64,000 nucleotides of DNA from Oxalobacteraceae sp. CFBP 8761 (GCA_014841595.1 JACYUE010000001.1:2158996-2222995), one strand, 5' to 3'; positions 7,889 through 18,466 are shown, counted from the stretch's first letter. Notes: generated by a model not told the origin, from the letters alone. Program-made: numbers and translations.

Positions 7889-10378
7889 ATGTACAAGACC
7901 ATCATTCATACCAGTGTCGCCGCTGCCTTGCTGTCGTGGGGCGTGGCGGCCCACGCCACCGACAAGGCGGCCGAGCCGGCCGTCGATCCCGTTGTCGACA
8001 CCGCGGCTGCCGCCGTGGCGCCGGACGGCCCCGCGATCGCCAGTACCGGCGTCGTGATCGTCACGGGCACGCGCGCCGCCGGCCTGACGGTCGAGGACAG
8101 CGCATCGCCGATCCAGGTGCTCGACGCGTCGTCGCTGGCCCGCACCGGCCAGCCCGACCTGATCCAGGCCCTGGCCCAGAACCTGCCGTCGCTCAATGCC
8201 CAGGCCTTCGGTAGCGACATGGCGGCGATGACGCTGTCGGCACGCCTGCGCGGCCTCTCGCCGAACAACACGCTGGTGCTGGTCAACGGCAAGCGCCGCC
8301 ACGGCACCGCCAACCTGGCCGTGCTGGCCGGCGCCTTCCAGGGCGGCGCTGCAGCCGACCTGAACTTCATTCCGGTAGCGGCGATCGAGCGCGTCGAAGT
8401 GCTGCAGGACGGCGCGGCCGCGCAATATGGCACCGACGCCATCGCCGGCGTCATCAACATCATCCTCAAGTCCAATTACCGTGGCGGCAGCGCCAACGTC
8501 AGTGGCGGTGGCTATATGGACGGCGGCGGGCACACGGGCGACGGCATGGCCAATATCGGCCTGACCCCGTTCACCGATGCCTGGCTGTCGCTGACAGCGG
8601 AAACGAAGTACCACGGCTTTTCGCAGCGCGGCGGGATCGATCCGCGCGTCGTCGATCCGGCCACGATGGCGGCGATGCCGTCGCTCGTCAATGCGCCAGG
8701 CTACCCGTACCTGAACAAGATCCAGGGCGACGCCCAGTACCGCCAGCACATCTTCGCCGCCAACTTCGGCGTGGACCTGGGCGGCGACACCGAGTTGTAC
8801 AGCTTTGCCACCTATGGCAAGAAGGAAGCGCGGGCCTTCGAGAACTACCGCATGCCCAACCGCCTGCCGACGATCTACCCGCTGGGTTTCAGCCCGCAGG
8901 AGACGTTCGACGAAGAAGACTATGCGTTCACGTTCGGCATCAAGGGCAAGGTGTTCGGCAACTGGAACTGGGATCTGTCGAGTACCTACGGCAAGGACGT
9001 GGCCAAGCTGGGCGTGGCCAATTCGGCCAATATCTCGCTGTTTACCGACACCGGCGCGACGCCGCTTGATTTCGCGGCCGGGGAATTCCAGGCCAGCCAG
9101 TGGACCAACAACCTTGACCTGCGCCGCGAGTTCGATGTTGGCATGGCTACGCCACTGACGCTGGCGCTGGGCCTCGAGCACCGCCGCGATACCTACGCGA
9201 TTGTCGCGGGCGACGCCGCATCGCGCTACAAGGAAGGCGCGCAGTCGTTCCCGGGCTTCTCGCTGACCGACGCCGGAAAACACAGCCGCAACAACAAGGC
9301 GGTCTACGCGAATATCGCCGTGCAACCCGTGACCGGCTGGACGGTCGACATCGCCGGGCGCTTCGAAGATTTCAGCGACTTTGGCAACGCCAAGGTCGGC
9401 AAACTCACCAGCCGCTACGACTTCACGCCGGACGTGGCCGTGCGCGCGACCTACAGCAACGGCTTTCGCGCGCCGACGCTGGCCGAATCGTTCTATTCGG
9501 CCACCAATGTCTCGCCACGCAGCGCGTTCGTGCAACTGGCGCCGAACTCGCCGGGCGCGCGCCTGGTGGGCATCGACGGCCTGAAGCCCGAAGCATCGAC
9601 CAATATCAGCGCGGGTCTGGTGCTCAATCCGGTGGCCGGCATGGCCGTCACGCTGGACGCCTACCAGATCACGATCCGCGACCGCATCGTCGGCAGCGGC
9701 TCGCTGTACGGTTCGGGCGGCGCGATCAATTCGCCGGCCGTCACGGCAGCGATTCTGGCCAATGGCAATGTTCTGGATCCGACCGTCGTGCAAACCGGTA
9801 TCAACATCTTCACCAATGCCGTCAACACCCGCAGCCGCGGCGCTGAAATCGTGGCCACCCTGAGCAGCAACTACGGCGCATACGGGCGCGTGGACTGGTC
9901 GGCAGCGGCCAACTACAACAAGGTCGAGGTCATCAAGATCAACCAGGCACCGACGCAACTGGGCGCGCAGACGCTGCTCGACGCCACCGCGATCTCGCAT
10001 CTGGAAACGGCCTCGCCCAAGGTGCGGGTGAATCTGGGCGGCTTGTGGCGCATGGGTGACTGGACCGTGAACCTGCGCGAGAACTACTTCGGCAAATCGT
10101 CCGAACAGTTCTCGACCGACGGCGCGGTGTATCGCGAAAACCGGATCAAGGCCAGCCTGTTGACCGACCTGGAAGTGAGCTACCAGATCAGCAAGGCCTG
10201 GAGCCTGTCGCTGGGTGCGAACAACCTGTTCAACGAGTACCCGGACAAGGTCAATGCACTGACGCTGGCGGAGCAGCGCGCCAACCTGGACAACGGTGCG
10301 GTGACGATCTATCCCGGCTTCTCGCCATATGGCATCAACGGTGGTTACTACTATGCGCGCGCGGCCGTAAAATTCTGA
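7889..10378 (+). CDS. TonB-dependent receptor of the flavin-oxidase locus
   Basis: This 829-residue outer-membrane receptor has a signal peptide (1-24, ending AHA), a plug domain (about 60-190) with SPIQVLDASSLARTG, YGTDAIAGVINIILK and an aromatic-ended barrel (ARAAVKF). It lies 67 bp after the RidA-like gene on the same strand, with AGGGA before ATG 7889, and the block ends at a strong hairpin. It lacks a Fur box and is unlike the siderophore receptor at 1382-3544, so uptake of an organic substrate for the upstream enzymes is more plausible than iron uptake. The ligand is inferred only from context. Confidence 0.87.
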   Translation: MYKTIIHTSVAAALLSWGVAAHATDKAAEPAVDPVVDTAAAAVAPDGPAIASTGVVIVTGTRAAGLTVEDSASPIQVLDASSLARTGQPDLIQALAQNLPSLNAQAFGSDMAAMTLSARLRGLSPNNTLVLVNGKRRHGTANLAVLAGAFQGGAAADLNFIPVAAIERVEVLQDGAAAQYGTDAIAGVINIILKSNYRGGSANVSGGGYMDGGGHTGDGMANIGLTPFTDAWLSLTAETKYHGFSQRGGIDPRVVDPATMAAMPSLVNAPGYPYLNKIQGDAQYRQHIFAANFGVDLGGDTELYSFATYGKKEARAFENYRMPNRLPTIYPLGFSPQETFDEEDYAFTFGIKGKVFGNWNWDLSSTYGKDVAKLGVANSANISLFTDTGATPLDFAAGEFQASQWTNNLDLRREFDVGMATPLTLALGLEHRRDTYAIVAGDAASRYKEGAQSFPGFSLTDAGKHSRNNKAVYANIAVQPVTGWTVDIAGRFEDFSDFGNAKVGKLTSRYDFTPDVAVRATYSNGFRAPTLAESFYSATNVSPRSAFVQLAPNSPGARLVGIDGLKPEASTNISAGLVLNPVAGMAVTLDAYQITIRDRIVGSGSLYGSGGAINSPAVTAAILANGNVLDPTVVQTGINIFTNAVNTRSRGAEIVATLSSNYGAYGRVDWSAAANYNKVEVIKINQAPTQLGAQTLLDATAISHLETASPKVRVNLGGLWRMGDWTVNLRENYFGKSSEQFSTDGAVYRENRIKASLLTDLEVSYQISKAWSLSLGANNLFNEYPDKVNALTLAEQRANLDNGAVTIYPGFSPYGINGGYYYARAAVKF

Positions 10379-10400
10379 TCCACGGCGTCGGGCGTCGGGC

Positions 10401-10436
10401 ATCAAGCGGCTGGCCGTGGCGGGCCAGCCGCTTGAT
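10401..10436 (+). terminator. Strong 15-bp hairpin after the TonB receptor
   Basis: ATCAAGCGGCTGGCC pairs perfectly with GGCCAGCCGCTTGAT around a 6-nt loop, 22 nt after the receptor stop codon. There is no T-run, but the stem is the strongest in this part of the window and probably closes the 5284-10378 transcription unit. Confidence 0.65.
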
Positions 10437-10642
10437 TGCCGCTGCAGGGTCGATCCAGCCCGAGACACAGATTCCATAATCGAAAATATCGATCATAGGG
10501 CGGCAGATAACTCGTTTTTCATCATGGCCGGTGGCGCGCATAATAGCGTCATCGCATCGGGAACAAGGCGCGAATCAGCGAGTGCCCGCAACGGCATCAA
10601 GATTCGAGCAGCTCGATGATCCAATCACGAAAGGAGCAAATG

Positions 10643-11344
10643 ATGTTGAACGTCCGTAAAAGCAATGAACGTGGTGGCGCCAGTTTTGGCTGGCTGAACT
10701 CGCAGCACTCGTTTTCGTTCGGTCACTACCACGATCCGAAACACATGGGTTTTGGCCCGCTGCGCGTCATCAATGATGACCATGTAGAGGCAGGCCGCGG
10801 CTTCGATTCTCACGGTCACCGCAATATGGAAATCATCTCGTATGTGCTCGAAGGCGCCCTGGCGCACAAGGACAGCATGGGCAACGGCTCGGTGCTGCGC
10901 TACGGCGACGTGCAGGTCATGAGCGCCGGTACGGGCGTCGTGCACAGTGAGTTCAATGGTTCGAAAACAGAAGGCGTGCACTTCCTGCAGATCTGGATCG
11001 AGCCGAACGAAATCGGCGCCGAACCGCGCTACGAAGAAAAGCACTTCGACACGGCCTCGAAGACCGGCAAGCTGCGCGTGGTGGCGTCGAACGACGGCCG
11101 CGATGGCTCGGTCTCGATCCGTCAGGATGCATCGATCCATGCCGGCATCTTCAATGGCGCCGATGAGGCAACGCATGCGCTGGCCGATGGCCGCCAGGCC
11201 TATGTCCACGTGATTCGTGGCCAGATCACGGTCAACGGCGTGGCGCTGAGCGGTGGTGACGCGCTCAAGATCACCGGTGAACCTGCGGTGACGCTGAGCC
11301 AGGCCGAAGCGGCCGAAGTGCTGGTGTTCGATCTGCCGCAGTAA
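10643..11344 (+). CDS. Pirin family protein
   Basis: This protein of about 233 residues is a bicupin of the pirin (YhhW-like) family. The N-terminal half has SFGHYHDPKHMGFGPLRV, then GFDSHGHRNMEIISYVLEG with the metal-binding His residues, and MSAGTGVVHSEFN further on. Bacterial YhhW has quercetinase activity in vitro, but the physiological role of most pirins is unknown. AGGAG lies 6 nt before ATG 10643; an in-frame ATG at 10640 is the alternative. It converges on a LysR gene across a GC-rich hairpin. The 264 bp upstream hold no other gene. Confidence 0.9.
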   Translation: MLNVRKSNERGGASFGWLNSQHSFSFGHYHDPKHMGFGPLRVINDDHVEAGRGFDSHGHRNMEIISYVLEGALAHKDSMGNGSVLRYGDVQVMSAGTGVVHSEFNGSKTEGVHFLQIWIEPNEIGAEPRYEEKHFDTASKTGKLRVVASNDGRDGSVSIRQDASIHAGIFNGADEATHALADGRQAYVHVIRGQITVNGVALSGGDALKITGEPAVTLSQAEAAEVLVFDLPQ

Positions 11345-11370
11345 CACGCGCAGGCAGCATGGCAGCAATG

Positions 11371-11390
11371 CCGCCCCGATCCCGGGGCGG
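11371..11390. terminator. Bidirectional hairpin between pirin and LysR genes
   Basis: CCGCCCCG and CGGGGCGG form an 8-bp stem with a 4-nt loop, between two convergent genes. It probably ends transcription from both sides. Confidence 0.5.
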
Positions 11391-11412
11391 TGTGTCGTGT
11401 GTGCGTGTCGTT

Positions 11413-12366
11413 TTATGCAGCCGCACACGGATCGACGGCCATGCGCGCGAACGGTGAACTCGTGCGCATCCGGTCGATCCACCAGGTGAGCGCCGCGCCG
11501 TCCTCGGTGCTGCGCCAGGCCAGATAAAAGGTTTCGTCGGGCTTGGGTTCCACCACCTGCTTTTCAATGAGCTGGCCGCGCGCGATCGCCGGTCTGGCCC
11601 ATGCCTCGGGCAGGAAGCCGAAGCCCAGCCCCTGCACCTGGAACTCGTACTTGGTGCGCATGTCGGGCACGGCCAGCGTGGCCTGTCCGAACAGGATGCC
11701 CACGGTGCGCGCGCCCAGCACGCGCGCTGAATCCGACACCGTGATCGCCCGGTACGGCAGCAGATCGGCCTTGTCGAGCGGATGGTCAAGCGCTGCCAGC
11801 GGATGGTGCGGGGCGACCGCGAACACGAAGCTGCTCGTGCCGATCGGTTCAGCCGTGTAGCCGCCGCCCGACGGTCCGTCGCCGGCAGCGCCCACGAGCA
11901 GGTCGACGCGGCGGTCGAGCAGGGCGTCCCAGGTACCACCGAGCGACTCGCGCACGATGCGCAGGCGCGTGTGGTCGGCGACCTGGTAAAAGTCTTCAAT
12001 GTCCGGCTGCAGGCCACCCGCGCCCAGCACCGAATCCATCCCGATCGCAAAGTCCGTTTCCCAGCCCGAGGCCACGCGCCGCACGCGCGACTCCAGGTCG
12101 CCGGCAGCGCGCAGCAGGTAGCGCCCGTCCTTGAGCAACGCCTGGCCCGCCGGCGTCAGCGTGACCTTCGGCCCGAAACGGTCGAACAGGCGCACGCCCA
12201 GGTCGTCCTCGAGCTTGGACACCGTGTACGAGATGGTGGACGGCACGCGAAACAATTCCTTGGCCGCGCCCGCGAACGAGCCTCGGCGGGCGATGGTGTC
12301 GATGATCTGAAGGGCGTCGAGGCTGAGCTTGAGCAAGTAGGCATCCTGGAATCGGTATCCAGCCAT
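11413..12366 (-). CDS. LysR-family transcriptional regulator
   Basis: The helix-turn-helix lies at the N terminus (LSLDALQIIDTIARRGSFAG, then AAKELFRVPSTISYTVSKLE) and is followed by an effector domain with FAIGMDSVLGAGGLQPDI. With the ATG at 12366 the product is 317 residues; a TTG at 12336 with AGGA upstream would give a slightly shorter protein with a more typical LysR start. It is divergent from the DedA gene (164-bp gap) and convergent with pirin. Similar LysR genes often control an adjacent pirin, but here the target is unproven. Confidence 0.85.
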   Translation of the reverse strand: MAGYRFQDAYLLKLSLDALQIIDTIARRGSFAGAAKELFRVPSTISYTVSKLEDDLGVRLFDRFGPKVTLTPAGQALLKDGRYLLRAAGDLESRVRRVASGWETDFAIGMDSVLGAGGLQPDIEDFYQVADHTRLRIVRESLGGTWDALLDRRVDLLVGAAGDGPSGGGYTAEPIGTSSFVFAVAPHHPLAALDHPLDKADLLPYRAITVSDSARVLGARTVGILFGQATLAVPDMRTKYEFQVQGLGFGFLPEAWARPAIARGQLIEKQVVEPKPDETFYLAWRSTEDGAALTWWIDRMRTSSPFARMAVDPCAAA

Positions 12367-12530
12367 GGTAGCGGCAAGCGCGGGCGCCACCAAGCCCCCG
12401 GGGCGAAAATAGCAGTCTGATTCTGTCGCCATGGTTGGCCGGCGCGCGCGCCATGCGTGCGCAGCAGAACAGATGCCTGGTTTTGAAAATTGGTATCGTA
12501 CGGGCTGCCCAATCATATGGAGTACGTCCC

Positions 12531-13136
12531 GTGTTCGAGTTCATCACCGAGTTCATGCAAAAGAGCGGCTATCTCGGCGTCTTCGCGCTGATGGCGCTGG
12601 AAAACATTTTTCCTCCGATTCCATCCGAGCTGATCATGCCGTTTGCCGGATTTGTCGCTGCGCGCGGTGACCTGAACGTGATCGGCGTGCTGCTTGCCGG
12701 CACCGCCGGATCGGTAGCAGGCGCTTTGCCGTGGTATTACGCCGGCAAGGTGTATGGCAAGGAGCGGCTCGAAGCCTTCGCCGACAAGCACGCGCGCTGG
12801 ATGACCGTCACCCACGGCGACATCGAGCATGCGATGGACGCCTTCGAAAAGCACGGCAAGAAAGTGGTCCTGCTGGGGCGGTTGATTCCGGCGATCCGCA
12901 CGCTGATTTCGGTGCCGGCCGGTCTGGCCAACATGTCGATGGGCCAGTTTCTGTTGTTCTCGACGATCGGTTCGCTGATCTGGACCGGCATCCTGACCGG
13001 CGCCGGCTATGCACTCGAGAGCCAGTACGAGCGCGTGGCCGAGTATGTCGATCCGGTGTCGAAGGCAGTCCTGATCGGCCTGCTCGGCTGGTATCTGTAC
13101 CGCGTGGTGACATTCAAGTCGCGTAGCAAGACCTGA
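12531..13136 (+). CDS. DedA family membrane protein
   Basis: This 201-residue integral membrane protein is of the DedA/VTT family, polytopic proteins linked to lipid-carrier flipping and membrane homeostasis. It shows the family signature ENIFPPIPSELIMPFAGF at about residues 23-40, then RLIPAIRTLISVPAGLANM with the conserved arginines, and a C-terminal membrane helix. GTG 12531 is chosen because GGAG lies 8 nt upstream and the protein then begins at the conserved first helix; the frame is open further upstream but without family similarity. Confidence 0.88.
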   Translation: MFEFITEFMQKSGYLGVFALMALENIFPPIPSELIMPFAGFVAARGDLNVIGVLLAGTAGSVAGALPWYYAGKVYGKERLEAFADKHARWMTVTHGDIEHAMDAFEKHGKKVVLLGRLIPAIRTLISVPAGLANMSMGQFLLFSTIGSLIWTGILTGAGYALESQYERVAEYVDPVSKAVLIGLLGWYLYRVVTFKSRSKT

Positions 13137-13152
13137 ACCGTTCATGGCTGCT

Positions 13153-13192
13153 GGCCAGGCCAGTCCAGGCCAGGCCAGGCCGGCTTGCCGGC
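13153..13192. repeat. CCAGG tandem repeats and GCCGGC hairpin between convergent genes
   Basis: The short gap between the DedA and diguanylate cyclase genes holds several CCAGG/GGCCA repeats followed by GCCGGC-TT-GCCGGC (13179-13192). The hairpin touches the stop codon of the minus-strand gene and may act as a convergent terminator. Confidence 0.4.
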
Positions 13193-14124
13193 TAAGCGGA
13201 CGCCGTCGCCAGCGCCAGCGCGCGCCACCACACCTGATCGCGCCCGGCCTGCTTGGCGCGATAGAGCTGGGCGTCGGCCGCTTCGAACAGTTCGAACGGT
13301 TGTTCGGTGCCGGCCGGATCGAATGTGGCGCCGCCGATGCTGACGGTCAGCACCGGCGCAACGCTCGATGCTTCGTGCGGGATCGCCAGTCCGGCAATGG
13401 CCGCGCGCAGCGCTTCGGCGATCGCATGCGCGGACTGGGCATCGGTCTCGGGCATCAACAGCAGCAGTTCTTCGCCGCCATAGCGCGCCGCCAGGTCGCC
13501 CGGCCGGTGCATGCCTGCGCCAGCGGTGCGCGCCACCGAGCGCAGCGCGCGGTCGCCCGCCGGGTGGCCATACCGGTCGTTGAACTGCTTGAAGGCGTCG
13601 ATGTCGAGCAGGGCCAGCGACAGTGGCAGCCCGCTCTGGCAGGCGCGCTGCCATTCCTGCTCATACACTTCGTCGAAGCGGCGCCGGTTGGCCAGTTCGG
13701 TCAGGCCGTCGATATTGGCGAGGCGTTCGAGCATCCGGCGCTGGCGCACGACCTGCAGGTGCAGCGCCACGCGCGCCATCACGACGGTCTGGTTGAACGG
13801 CTTGACGATGTAGTCCGACGCGCCCATCTTGAGGCCATTGGCTTCGTCTTCGGGCCGGTCCAGGCCGGAGATGAAGATGATGGCGATGTGCGCCGTCTGC
13901 GGATCGCCGCGCAGCCGGCGCAACACCTCGTAACCGTCCATGTCCGGCATCATCACGTCGAGCAGGATCAGGTCGGGCAGGTGGCGCCCGGCGCGTTCCA
14001 GGGTCTGGGCGCCATTGCGGGCCAGCAGCACCGTATAGTCGGGCTTGAGCAGTTCGCCCAGCACTTCGCGGTTGATGGCGTCGTCGTCGGCCACCAGCAC
14101 TTTTTGCGACTGATCGATATTCAT
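13192..14124 (-). CDS. Response regulator with REC and GGDEF domains (diguanylate cyclase)
   Basis: This 310-residue PleD/WspR-like output protein makes c-di-GMP on phosphorylation. The receiver occupies residues about 8-125, with phospho-acceptor Asp near 53 in [13 protein letters not shown]. The GGDEF domain spans about 145-305, with the active GGEEL signature in [12 protein letters not shown] near residue 215. Its ATG overlaps the stop of the upstream hybrid-kinase gene (ATGA), so the two are translationally coupled and the kinase phosphorelay is the likely input. No RxxD inhibitory site is obvious. Confidence 0.9.
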   Translation of the reverse strand: MNIDQSQKVLVADDDAINREVLGELLKPDYTVLLARNGAQTLERAGRHLPDLILLDVMMPDMDGYEVLRRLRGDPQTAHIAIIFISGLDRPEDEANGLKMGASDYIVKPFNQTVVMARVALHLQVVRQRRMLERLANIDGLTELANRRRFDEVYEQEWQRACQSGLPLSLALLDIDAFKQFNDRYGHPAGDRALRSVARTAGAGMHRPGDLAARYGGEELLLLMPETDAQSAHAIAEALRAAIAGLAIPHEASSVAPVLTVSIGGATFDPAGTEQPFELFEAADAQLYRAKQAGRDQVWWRALALATASA

Positions 14125-17100
14125 TGGCTGCCTTCCAGGCTGAGATCGAGTTGCGCGCCCAGGGCCGCCAGCGGCGCCAGCGCCGCCGCATACTCGATCT
14201 CGGCCACAGCACGCCGTACGGCGCCCAGCGCCCGTTCGACGGGCTCGGCGTGGGTCTGCGTGCCAAGCAGCGACTCGAGCTGTGCCAGGGCGTCTTCGGC
14301 GCGCGCATCGTCGGTACGCAGGTAGCCGTCCAGGCGCGCGATCACCAGCGACAGCGCTTCCGGATCGCCCGCTGTCGGCAGTGCCAGCGCCGCCATCTGG
14401 GCCAGGCCGGACAGTACCGTGTCGGCCGCGTTCACGAGGGCCGGCACCTGGATGCCGACGCGGTCGAACTGGCCGGCGCGCAGATCCTGCTCGAGACGCG
14501 CAGCGGCGCTGCTCAGTTCGAACGCACCCACGTAGGCGGCGCTCGACTTCAGGTTGTGCGCCAGTGCTTGCAGGCGCGGGTGGTCGCCCGCCTGCAGCGC
14601 TTCGCGCAGGATGCGCGGGGCACTGGCGTATTCGCGGATGAAGCTGCCGGCGCGCTTTTCCAGGCGGCTGCGCTGACCATTCACATTCTCCAGCGCCATG
14701 CGCCAGTCGATGCCCGGCACTGCCGGCAGCGGCCGGCTGGACGATTGCTGCAGCGTGGACGGGGTGGGCCGCATGGCGGGCGGCGCCACGCGGCCTGCCA
14801 GGCGTGCCGGATCGATCCATTTGAGCAGCGTGCAAAACAGCAGGTCGGGGTCGATCGGCTTGGTCACATGGTCGTTCATGCCGGCCAGGCGGCTCAGCGC
14901 GCGGTCGCTGGGCAGCGCGTGCGCCGTCATGGCCACGATCGGCAACGCGCGCAGGCGCGGGTCGAGCCGGATCTCGCGTGTGGCCGTCAAGCCATCCATC
15001 TCGGGCATCTGGATGTCCATCAGGACCAGGTCATAGTCCCCGGCCAGCGCCATGCGCACCGCGTCCACGCCATTGAAGGCGACATCGACCTGCATGCGCG
15101 CGGCGGCCATGAAGTCGAGCGCGACTTCGCGGTTGTTGTCGTTGTCCTCGGCCAGCAGGATACGCGCGCCATCCAGGCGCGGCAGGTCGGCCAGGGCCGG
15201 CAGGTAGTTGTCGACCGTGTCGACGGCGCCCAGCTGCGGGTGCAATACTTGCAGCAGGCTGTGGTACAGGAGCGCCGGGCCGACCGGCTTGTGCAGGAAC
15301 GCGTCGATCGGCAGCTCACTTTCCCCTTGCTCCTGCATCACGGTCTCGCGCGTGCAGGCCGAGATCATCAGGATCGCCGGCGGCGGCGTCATGTCGCCCT
15401 GGTCCTCGGCGTGCCGGTGAATGCGGTGGATGGTCTGCATGCCGTCCAGGCCCGGCATCAGGTAGTCCATCAGCACGATCTGGTAGGGGTTCCGGTCGCG
15501 CGCGGCCTGCGCCAGCAGCGCGAGGCATTCTTCGCCCGAAGCGGCCATATCGGCGTGCACGCCCAGGCCGGCGAGCATTTCGGCCAGCGCGCCACGCGCG
15601 GTGGCGCTGTCGTCAACGACCAGCGCGCGCACGTCGAGCAAGAGCGCCTTGCGTACCGCACTGGCGGCGGCATACCCTTCGGCGATCCCCAGCTGCACGG
15701 TGAAGGTAAAGCTGCTGCCGACGTGCGGCGTGCTGCGCGCCGCGATCTCGCCGCCCATTAATTCGACCAGCTGGCGCGAGATCGACAGGCCCAGGCCCGT
15801 GCCGCCGTACTTGCGCGTGGTCGAGCTGTCGGCCTGGCTGAACGAGACGAACAGGCGCGCCAGCTGCTCGGGCGTCATGCCGATGCCGGTGTCGCTGACC
15901 GTGAAGGCCAGCACGATCCTGTTGCCGTCGACCTGCTGCGCCTCGACGGCCACCACGATTTCACCGCGCTCGGTGAACTTGACGGCATTGCCGGTCAGGT
16001 TGATCAGGATCTGGCCGAGACGCAGCGGGTCGCCAATCAGGCGCTGCGGCACGCCGGGGCCAACCCGGAAGATCAGCTCGATGCCCTTGGCGTCGGTCTT
16101 CACGCCGGTCAGGCTCGCCAGATGATCGAGCATCTCGTCGAGGTCGAACGGCACCGCTTCCACCTGCAGCTTGCCCGCCTCGATGCGGGAAAAGTCGAGG
16201 ATGTCGTTGATGATCCCCATCAGGTGCTCGCTGGCGCCCAGGATCTTGCTCAGGTAATTGCGCAACTGCGGCGCCGGCTCGCTCATCAGGGCCAGCCGGC
16301 TCATGCCGATGATGGCGTTCATCGGCGTGCGGATTTCATGGCTCATATTGGCCAGAAATTCCGACTTCATGCGGGTGCTGGCTTCGGCGCGCAGCATCGC
16401 CTGTTGCATCGCCTCGGTGCGCAGGGCCAGGATGCGCATGAACACCAGCATGTCGAAGGTGCTGCCGAAGACCAGCGCGTGCATGGTCCAGAAGTTCGCC
16501 GGGAGCTTGCCATTGATGAGCTGCGCGGTGACGAATGCGGCCGCAAATGCCACCGCCCAGCCGGCCAGAAAGTAAATGCCGACCGCGTCGCCCGTCCGCG
16601 CGCGCCGGTAGGCGCCGGGCAGGCCGAGCAGCATCGGCATGATGCCCAGCGTGCCGACGATCAGGACCAGGTATTTGTGATTGATGACGCCGGCGGCGAA
16701 GCCGATCGCGGTGACCAGGCACAGCGCGGCCAGCGTCTTCATCATGCGGCTGAAGATGCGGTCCCGGCCGGGCCGCGCGAGCGATTGCTCGACGAACAGG
16801 TAGGCGCCGCACGAGGCCATGATCGAGGCCAGGCCCGCGCCGTGTTCGAGCAGCCAGGCATTGCCCGGGTAGAGGTACTGGCCGGCGATGCCGAACCAGG
16901 CGGCCGAATACAGCGTAACGCCGGTGGCCAGCAGCGCGTACTTGCCGAACAGCGGCTCGCGCAGCGCATACCACTGGCCCAGCGCGTACAGGATCAGCGT
17001 CACGCGCAGGCCCAGCAGGATGCCCTGCATCAGCTGCTCGCCCAATTCGGCGGACAGGACGGCATCGGGCTGCCTGAAGCTGATCGGCAGGATCTTGGGG

Positions 17101-17621
17101 CCCACCGTCTTCACGCGCAGCAGCACGGTGTAGGCCGTGCCCGGTGTCAGGCGCAGCACGGCGCCGGGCACGCGGCCCTTGAGCGCATCGCCCGACTGCT
17201 GCTGCATGCGCCCGACACTGGCGATCTTGCGCAGGCCGCCTGGGAAGCGTACCCAGACGTCGACCTCGTCGAGCAGTGCGAAGTCGATCTGCATCACCCA
17301 GCCGTTGGTGGCGTCGCGCGCCACCGCAATCGGGATCCGGACCCAGGTGGTCCCCGGCAGCATGCCCAGGCTGGCGTCGGCGGTCGCTGGCCGCGCAAAG
17401 CGCGCCCCGGCGGCCAGTGCGGCAGGGGCGTCGAGCGCGTTGTCGGGATCGGCCAGCGTCGTCACGGCCGGCCAGGCATCGACGACGCCGGCGTCGCGCG
17501 TCAACTGTAGCGTCTGGGCCATGGCCGGCGTCGCAGCCATCATGCCCAGCACGAGTAGTATTGCCAGGCATGCAAAGGCAGCCATGCGCGCGCACGTGGC
17601 GCGCTTCATCCAGTACGTCAT
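14121..17621 (-). CDS. 7TMR-DISM hybrid sensor histidine kinase with two receivers and HPt
   Basis: This membrane phosphorelay protein has 1166 residues. After a signal/anchor (about 10-35) comes an extracytoplasmic sensory domain (about 37-185), then seven membrane helices (about 200-400) of the 7TMR-DISM type. The HisKA box [20 protein letters not shown] is near residue 425 and is followed by the ATPase domain. Receiver 1 ([12 protein letters not shown], Asp about 717), receiver 2 ([12 protein letters not shown], Asp about 867) and an HPt domain ([12 protein letters not shown], His about 1022) complete it. It overlaps both the carotenoid gene upstream and the GGDEF gene downstream by ATGA. 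The ligand is unknown; many DISM sensors are thought to read small molecules or carbohydrates. Confidence 0.9.
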   Translation of the reverse strand: MTYWMKRATCARMAAFACLAILLVLGMMAATPAMAQTLQLTRDAGVVDAWPAVTTLADPDNALDAPAALAAGARFARPATADASLGMLPGTTWVRIPIAVARDATNGWVMQIDFALLDEVDVWVRFPGGLRKIASVGRMQQQSGDALKGRVPGAVLRLTPGTAYTVLLRVKTVGPKILPISFRQPDAVLSAELGEQLMQGILLGLRVTLILYALGQWYALREPLFGKYALLATGVTLYSAAWFGIAGQYLYPGNAWLLEHGAGLASIMASCGAYLFVEQSLARPGRDRIFSRMMKTLAALCLVTAIGFAAGVINHKYLVLIVGTLGIMPMLLGLPGAYRRARTGDAVGIYFLAGWAVAFAAAFVTAQLINGKLPANFWTMHALVFGSTFDMLVFMRILALRTEAMQQAMLRAEASTRMKSEFLANMSHEIRTPMNAIIGMSRLALMSEPAPQLRNYLSKILGASEHLMGIINDILDFSRIEAGKLQVEAVPFDLDEMLDHLASLTGVKTDAKGIELIFRVGPGVPQRLIGDPLRLGQILINLTGNAVKFTERGEIVVAVEAQQVDGNRIVLAFTVSDTGIGMTPEQLARLFVSFSQADSSTTRKYGGTGLGLSISRQLVELMGGEIAARSTPHVGSSFTFTVQLGIAEGYAAASAVRKALLLDVRALVVDDSATARGALAEMLAGLGVHADMAASGEECLALLAQAARDRNPYQIVLMDYLMPGLDGMQTIHRIHRHAEDQGDMTPPPAILMISACTRETVMQEQGESELPIDAFLHKPVGPALLYHSLLQVLHPQLGAVDTVDNYLPALADLPRLDGARILLAEDNDNNREVALDFMAAARMQVDVAFNGVDAVRMALAGDYDLVLMDIQMPEMDGLTATREIRLDPRLRALPIVAMTAHALPSDRALSRLAGMNDHVTKPIDPDLLFCTLLKWIDPARLAGRVAPPAMRPTPSTLQQSSSRPLPAVPGIDWRMALENVNGQRSRLEKRAGSFIREYASAPRILREALQAGDHPRLQALAHNLKSSAAYVGAFELSSAAARLEQDLRAGQFDRVGIQVPALVNAADTVLSGLAQMAALALPTAGDPEALSLVIARLDGYLRTDDARAEDALAQLESLLGTQTHAEPVERALGAVRRAVAEIEYAAALAPLAALGAQLDLSLEGSQ

Positions 17622-18466
17622 GCTGCACCCCTGGCCGCAGCGCTGGCTGAAACGGCAGGTACCGGCTGCCAGCGATACAGCCCGCATGCGGCGCACAACA
17701 GCGGCATGCCCATCACGAACAGGGCGATGGTGCGCGTTTCGACCGGCACGCTTTGGGTGGCTTCGAACAGCATCAATGCGCCGTACAGACCGAGCGGGAC
17801 CAGGACATCGCGCGTGCGCGCGGCCGGCGCCGGGCGGGCCCCGGTGCGGCGCAACAGCATTCGGAACACGAAGACGATGCTGCAGGCCACCAGCATCCAG
17901 CCGGCAAAGCCCTGCAGCGTCTCGCCGAACCACCAGCCATCGTCCCTCACCATGATCCAGGCCTTGAGCTTGTAGACCATGTACGGATCGACACCCAGGT
18001 CGTAGGCGGTCACGATCAGCGCGGCAAGCAGGGCCATGACGATGCTGCGGCGGATCGACGTGGCGCCATCGGCCGGGATTTGCCAGACGATCAGGTTGGC
18101 CATCACATAGCCGATATACGACAGCGCGAACCACATGAGCGGAATGACCACGCGCACGCTGCCCAGTTGCGGGCCGAGGACCGGCGTGTAGTGGTAGCTG
18201 CCGAAGAACCAGCCGTAGCTGGCGCCCATCTCTTCGGCGAACCAGCCGACCGGCAGCGCGATCAGCACGAGGGAGATGGCCGCACGCTGGCCGAGCACGC
18301 GTGCTGCGCTGGCCAGGCACGCCAGGAACATCAGTACTGAACTGGCGACCAGCAACTGGGTCCCGGCATGCCAGCCGCGCAGCAGCAGCGCCAGCAGGGC
18401 GGCGCCGCCGAACGCTGCAGCAAGACGGGACAGGACAGTTGGCGAGGGCATCATCTTCGGATTCAT
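17618..18466 (-). CDS. Carotenoid biosynthesis protein, CruF-like
   Basis: This 282-residue polytopic membrane protein belongs to the family (former DUF422) that includes CruF-type carotenoid 1',2'-hydratases. Supporting motifs are [19 protein letters not shown] (about residues 74-92) and the run [20 protein letters not shown] (about 109-128), with further helices to the end. It is the first gene of an operon with a hybrid kinase, which starts inside its stop codon (ATGA). No other carotenoid genes (crtB, crtI) are in the window, so it may act on an imported or distant-locus carotenoid, or have another role in this signalling operon. Confidence 0.78.
   Translation of the reverse strand: MNPKMMPSPTVLSRLAAAFGGAALLALLLRGWHAGTQLLVASSVLMFLACLASAARVLGQRAAISLVLIALPVGWFAEEMGASYGWFFGSYHYTPVLGPQLGSVRVVIPLMWFALSYIGYVMANLIVWQIPADGATSIRRSIVMALLAALIVTAYDLGVDPYMVYKLKAWIMVRDDGWWFGETLQGFAGWMLVACSIVFVFRMLLRRTGARPAPAARTRDVLVPLGLYGALMLFEATQSVPVETRTIALFVMGMPLLCAACGLYRWQPVPAVSASAAARGAA

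Noticed and set aside
7691..10477. 928-codon open frame on the minus strand opposite the TonB receptor
   Set aside because: It is a shadow of the high-GC receptor gene; the translation is Arg/Gly/Asp-rich with no domain, while the plus strand encodes a complete receptor.
13153..13192. CCAGG repeats as a CRISPR-like array
   Set aside because: Units are short and adjacent, without unique spacers, and no cas genes are present.
13144..17510. Several long plus-strand frames across the GGDEF and hybrid-kinase genes
   Set aside because: Mirror frames of GC-rich coding sequence; all recognised domains lie on the minus strand.
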